NCBI RefSeq assembly: GCF_003610735.1
Contig: NZ_RAQM01000008.1
Location: 359,680-423,679 of the forward strand
DNA: 64,000 bases
Source of the DNA: Tenacibaculum lutimaris
GTDB lineage: Bacteria > Bacteroidota > Bacteroidia > Flavobacteriales > Flavobacteriaceae
Direction of reading: 5' to 3'
The position numbers and the translations under genes were made by a program. Positions 62,406 through 64,000 of the stretch are shown here, one piece after another. The notes beneath the pieces are model-generated. The model saw only the letters and a program-made list of their open reading frames with translations, did no database searches and had not been told where the DNA came from. How positions within the stretch are numbered: position 1 is the stretch's first letter; each line of letters opens with the position of its first letter.

Positions 62406-63689
62406 TTATAGCTTTTTAAATCGATTAAAAGCTTCTTTTTCTAACTCTTCTCTAAAATTAGGGTGAGCTATAGAAATTAATGCTTTTGCTCTTTCTTTCA
62501 AACTTTTTCCAAATAAATTAACTACTCCATATTCTGTAGCAACATAATGTACATGAGCTCTGGTTGTAGTTACACTTGCTCCTTCTTTTAAAAATGGTGT
62601 AATCTTAGAAATTCCTTTAGTAGTAATAGAAGGCATTGCTATAATAGCTTTTCCTCCTTTAGATAATGAAGCTCCTCTAATAAAATCCATTTGACCACCA
62701 ACTCCAGAATATTGGTATTGCCCAATAGTATCAGCGCAAACTTGTCCTGTTAAATCTATTTCAATAGCGCTGTTTATAGCAGTTACTTTAGGGTTTTTCT
62801 TAATGATAGAAGTATCATTTGTATAACCGGCCTCTTTAAAATGTACTAGAGGGTTATCATCTATAAAATCGTATAACTTTTGTGAACCTACAGCAAAACA
62901 AGTAACTATTTTTCCTGTTTTAATTTCTTTTTCTTCTCCAGTAATTACTCCACTTTCTATTAATGGTAATACTCCATCAGAAAACATTTCTGTATGAATT
63001 CCTAACCGTTTATGACTTGTTAAATTATGTAATACAGCATTAGGTATATTACCTATTCCCATTTGTAATGTTGCACCATCCTCTATTAGTTCAGCTATAT
63101 TTTGCCCAATTCTTTTTTCTATTTCCGAAGGTCTTCCTATTTCAGAAGTATGAATTGTTACATCAACCTCTACAGCATAATCTATATTACTTACATGAAT
63201 AATTCCATCTCCATGAGTTCTAGGTACATTAGGGTTAATTTGAGCTATTACTGTTTTTGCTGTTTGAATAGCAGGCAATGTAATATCAACTGATGTGCCC
63301 AATGAACAATAGCCATGTTTATCTGGCGAAGAAACTTGAATAAAAGCTACATCTAATGGATAAATATTACGACGGAATAACCAATGAATTTCACTTAAAA
63401 AAATGGGAATATAGTCTCCATTATTCTTATTCACTCCTTTTCTAACATTCTCTCCAACAAAGCAACTCATTAATTTAAAAGATTTACTGTAAGGTTCTTC
63501 TAAATACTTAGCCCTACCATGTGTGTGGATTTGAATAATTTCTACATTATCTAACTCTTCATATCTATTGCACAAGCTATCAATTAATAAATTAGGAGTC
63601 ATTGCTGCTCCTTGAAAAAAAACTTTATTATTTGATTTTACAATTGCTACAGCCTCTTTCGCAGTAACAATTTTTAAATTTTCTGACAT
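62406..63689 (-). CDS. Acetyl-CoA hydrolase / CoA-transferase family protein
   Basis: 427 residues of the family-I CoA-transferase-like group (acetyl-CoA hydrolase, 4-hydroxybutyrate CoA-transferase): FFQGAAMTPNLLIDSL near 24, VQVSSPDKHGYCSLGTSVD, TLQMGIGNIPNAVLHNL near 215, HTEMFSDGVLPLI near 240 with the Glu expected to carry the CoA thioester, and GVGGQMDFIRGASLSKGGKAIIA near 330. Hydrolysis or transfer to another acid cannot be told apart. An FNR-like box 55 bases upstream suggests induction at low oxygen and a fermentative role (inference). Confidence 0.88.
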   Translation of the reverse strand: MSENLKIVTAKEAVAIVKSNNKVFFQGAAMTPNLLIDSLCNRYEELDNVEIIQIHTHGRAKYLEEPYSKSFKLMSCFVGENVRKGVNKNNGDYIPIFLSEIHWLFRRNIYPLDVAFIQVSSPDKHGYCSLGTSVDITLPAIQTAKTVIAQINPNVPRTHGDGIIHVSNIDYAVEVDVTIHTSEIGRPSEIEKRIGQNIAELIEDGATLQMGIGNIPNAVLHNLTSHKRLGIHTEMFSDGVLPLIESGVITGEEKEIKTGKIVTCFAVGSQKLYDFIDDNPLVHFKEAGYTNDTSIIKKNPKVTAINSAIEIDLTGQVCADTIGQYQYSGVGGQMDFIRGASLSKGGKAIIAMPSITTKGISKITPFLKEGASVTTTRAHVHYVATEYGVVNLFGKSLKERAKALISIAHPNFREELEKEAFNRFKKL

Positions 63690-63743
63690 TTTAATGGGAT
63701 CTTTTATGTGTGTAAATATCTTGGTAAAATACAGTTTAATTAA

Positions 63744-63755
63744 TGATAAAAATCA
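63744..63755 (-). promoter_or_regulatory. FNR/CRP-like box upstream of the acetyl-CoA hydrolase gene
   Basis: TGAT-AAAA-ATCA, the same half-sites and spacing as the ric box at 61508-61519, 55 bases before the ATG at 63687-63689. Confidence 0.5.
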
Positions 63756-63912
63756 TAAATGTTTTATTTTTAAGTAAAAAAGTTTAGATGTTGATTTCTT
63801 CGATTTGTTTCCATAGTTATCTTTAATTTACGTGTATTACCATTTTCTAAAATCGTCATCCAGTAATCACTCATCAACAAAAAAAATTTTCATTAAAATA
63901 TAGAGCAAAAAA

Positions 63913-63942
63913 AAACCTCAATCTACTAAAAGATTGAGGTTT
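63913..63942 (-). terminator. Terminator of the rRNA operon
   Basis: Perfect 12-base-pair stem AAACCTCAATCT / AGATTGAGGTTT, 6-base loop, followed on the minus strand by T6 beyond the stem. It lies 8 bases after the presumed 5S 3' end. Confidence 0.9.
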
Positions 63943-63949
63943 AAAAGAA

Positions 63950-64000
63950 AGGCAACGACCTACTCTCCCACCAGTGGCAGTACCATCGGCGCTAATGGGC
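63950..64000 (-). rRNA. rrf: 5S rRNA, 3' end (partial)
   Basis: The minus strand carries the highly conserved 5S stretch with AGCGCCGATGGTACTGCC, CTGGTGGGAGAGTAGGTCG and TTGCC, about 50 bases before the window edge. The rest of the gene and the rRNA operon lie outside. The 3' end is placed by eye. Confidence 0.9.

Overview
The window is AT-rich chromosomal DNA from a member of the Bacteroidota, most likely a marine Flavobacteriaceae of the Tenacibaculum/Polaribacter kind. The evidence is promoters of the TTG...TAnnTTTG type, lack of Shine-Dalgarno sequences, a carbamoyltransferase of the acyl-ornithine kind in the arginine operon, a split MetH, a MetX-ThrA fusion, and interspersed palindromes resembling repeats of that family (genus from general resemblance only).

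Layout. 1-6400 (minus): branched-chain amino acid operon ilvE-D-B-N-C, cut by the window edge inside ilvC, preceded by two tandem leader-peptide attenuators rich in Ile/Val codons. 6556-16335 (plus): a complete arginine operon (GNAT acyltransferase, argG, argC, proC, argD, argF', argB, argE, argH) behind an Arg-codon leader peptide. 16360-20053 (minus): LytTR response regulator and its histidine kinase, an unknown membrane-anchored protein and a secreted metalloprotease. 20296-24561 (minus): leuA-C-D-B. 24694-26259 (plus): a helical-repeat protein of unknown function. 26387-32331 (minus): a PhzF-like protein, metF and a split metH behind a SAM-I riboswitch. 32925-35950 (plus): a three-gene ABC exporter.

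35951-41468 is an accessory island of small orphan genes: two DUF4145 (HEPN-type), DUF3291, a secreted cupin, ecotin, DUF2971 and SRPBCC. Its intergenic regions are long imperfect palindromes with integron attC-like ends. Two of the genes carry cassette-specific complementary boundary heptamers/octamers, although no integrase is in view. This is the best candidate for an undescribed system here.

41505-58613 (minus) is one long sulfur superoperon led by a second SAM-I riboswitch: metY, a metX-aspartokinase-homoserine dehydrogenase fusion, metZ-like, an Rrf2 regulator, then (behind an internal promoter with palindromic operators) DUF2061, cysH, cysD, cysN, ferredoxin, a sulfite reductase with a HEPN-like tail, cobA, a siroheme synthase, a flavin ferredoxin reductase, a 2Fe-2S ferredoxin, cysE and cysM. 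It makes homoserine, reduces sulfate to sulfide (including the siroheme cofactor and electron donors) and fixes the sulfide into cysteine and homocysteine; the metF/metH cluster then finishes methionine.

58798-61387 (minus) is a redox-repair operon msrB-msrA-selO. 61648-62373 is the di-iron Fe-S repair protein Ric and 62406-63689 an acetyl-CoA hydrolase/transferase; both have an FNR/CRP-like TGAT-N4-ATCA box upstream. The right edge holds the 3' end of a 5S rRNA gene and the terminator of an rRNA operon on the minus strand.
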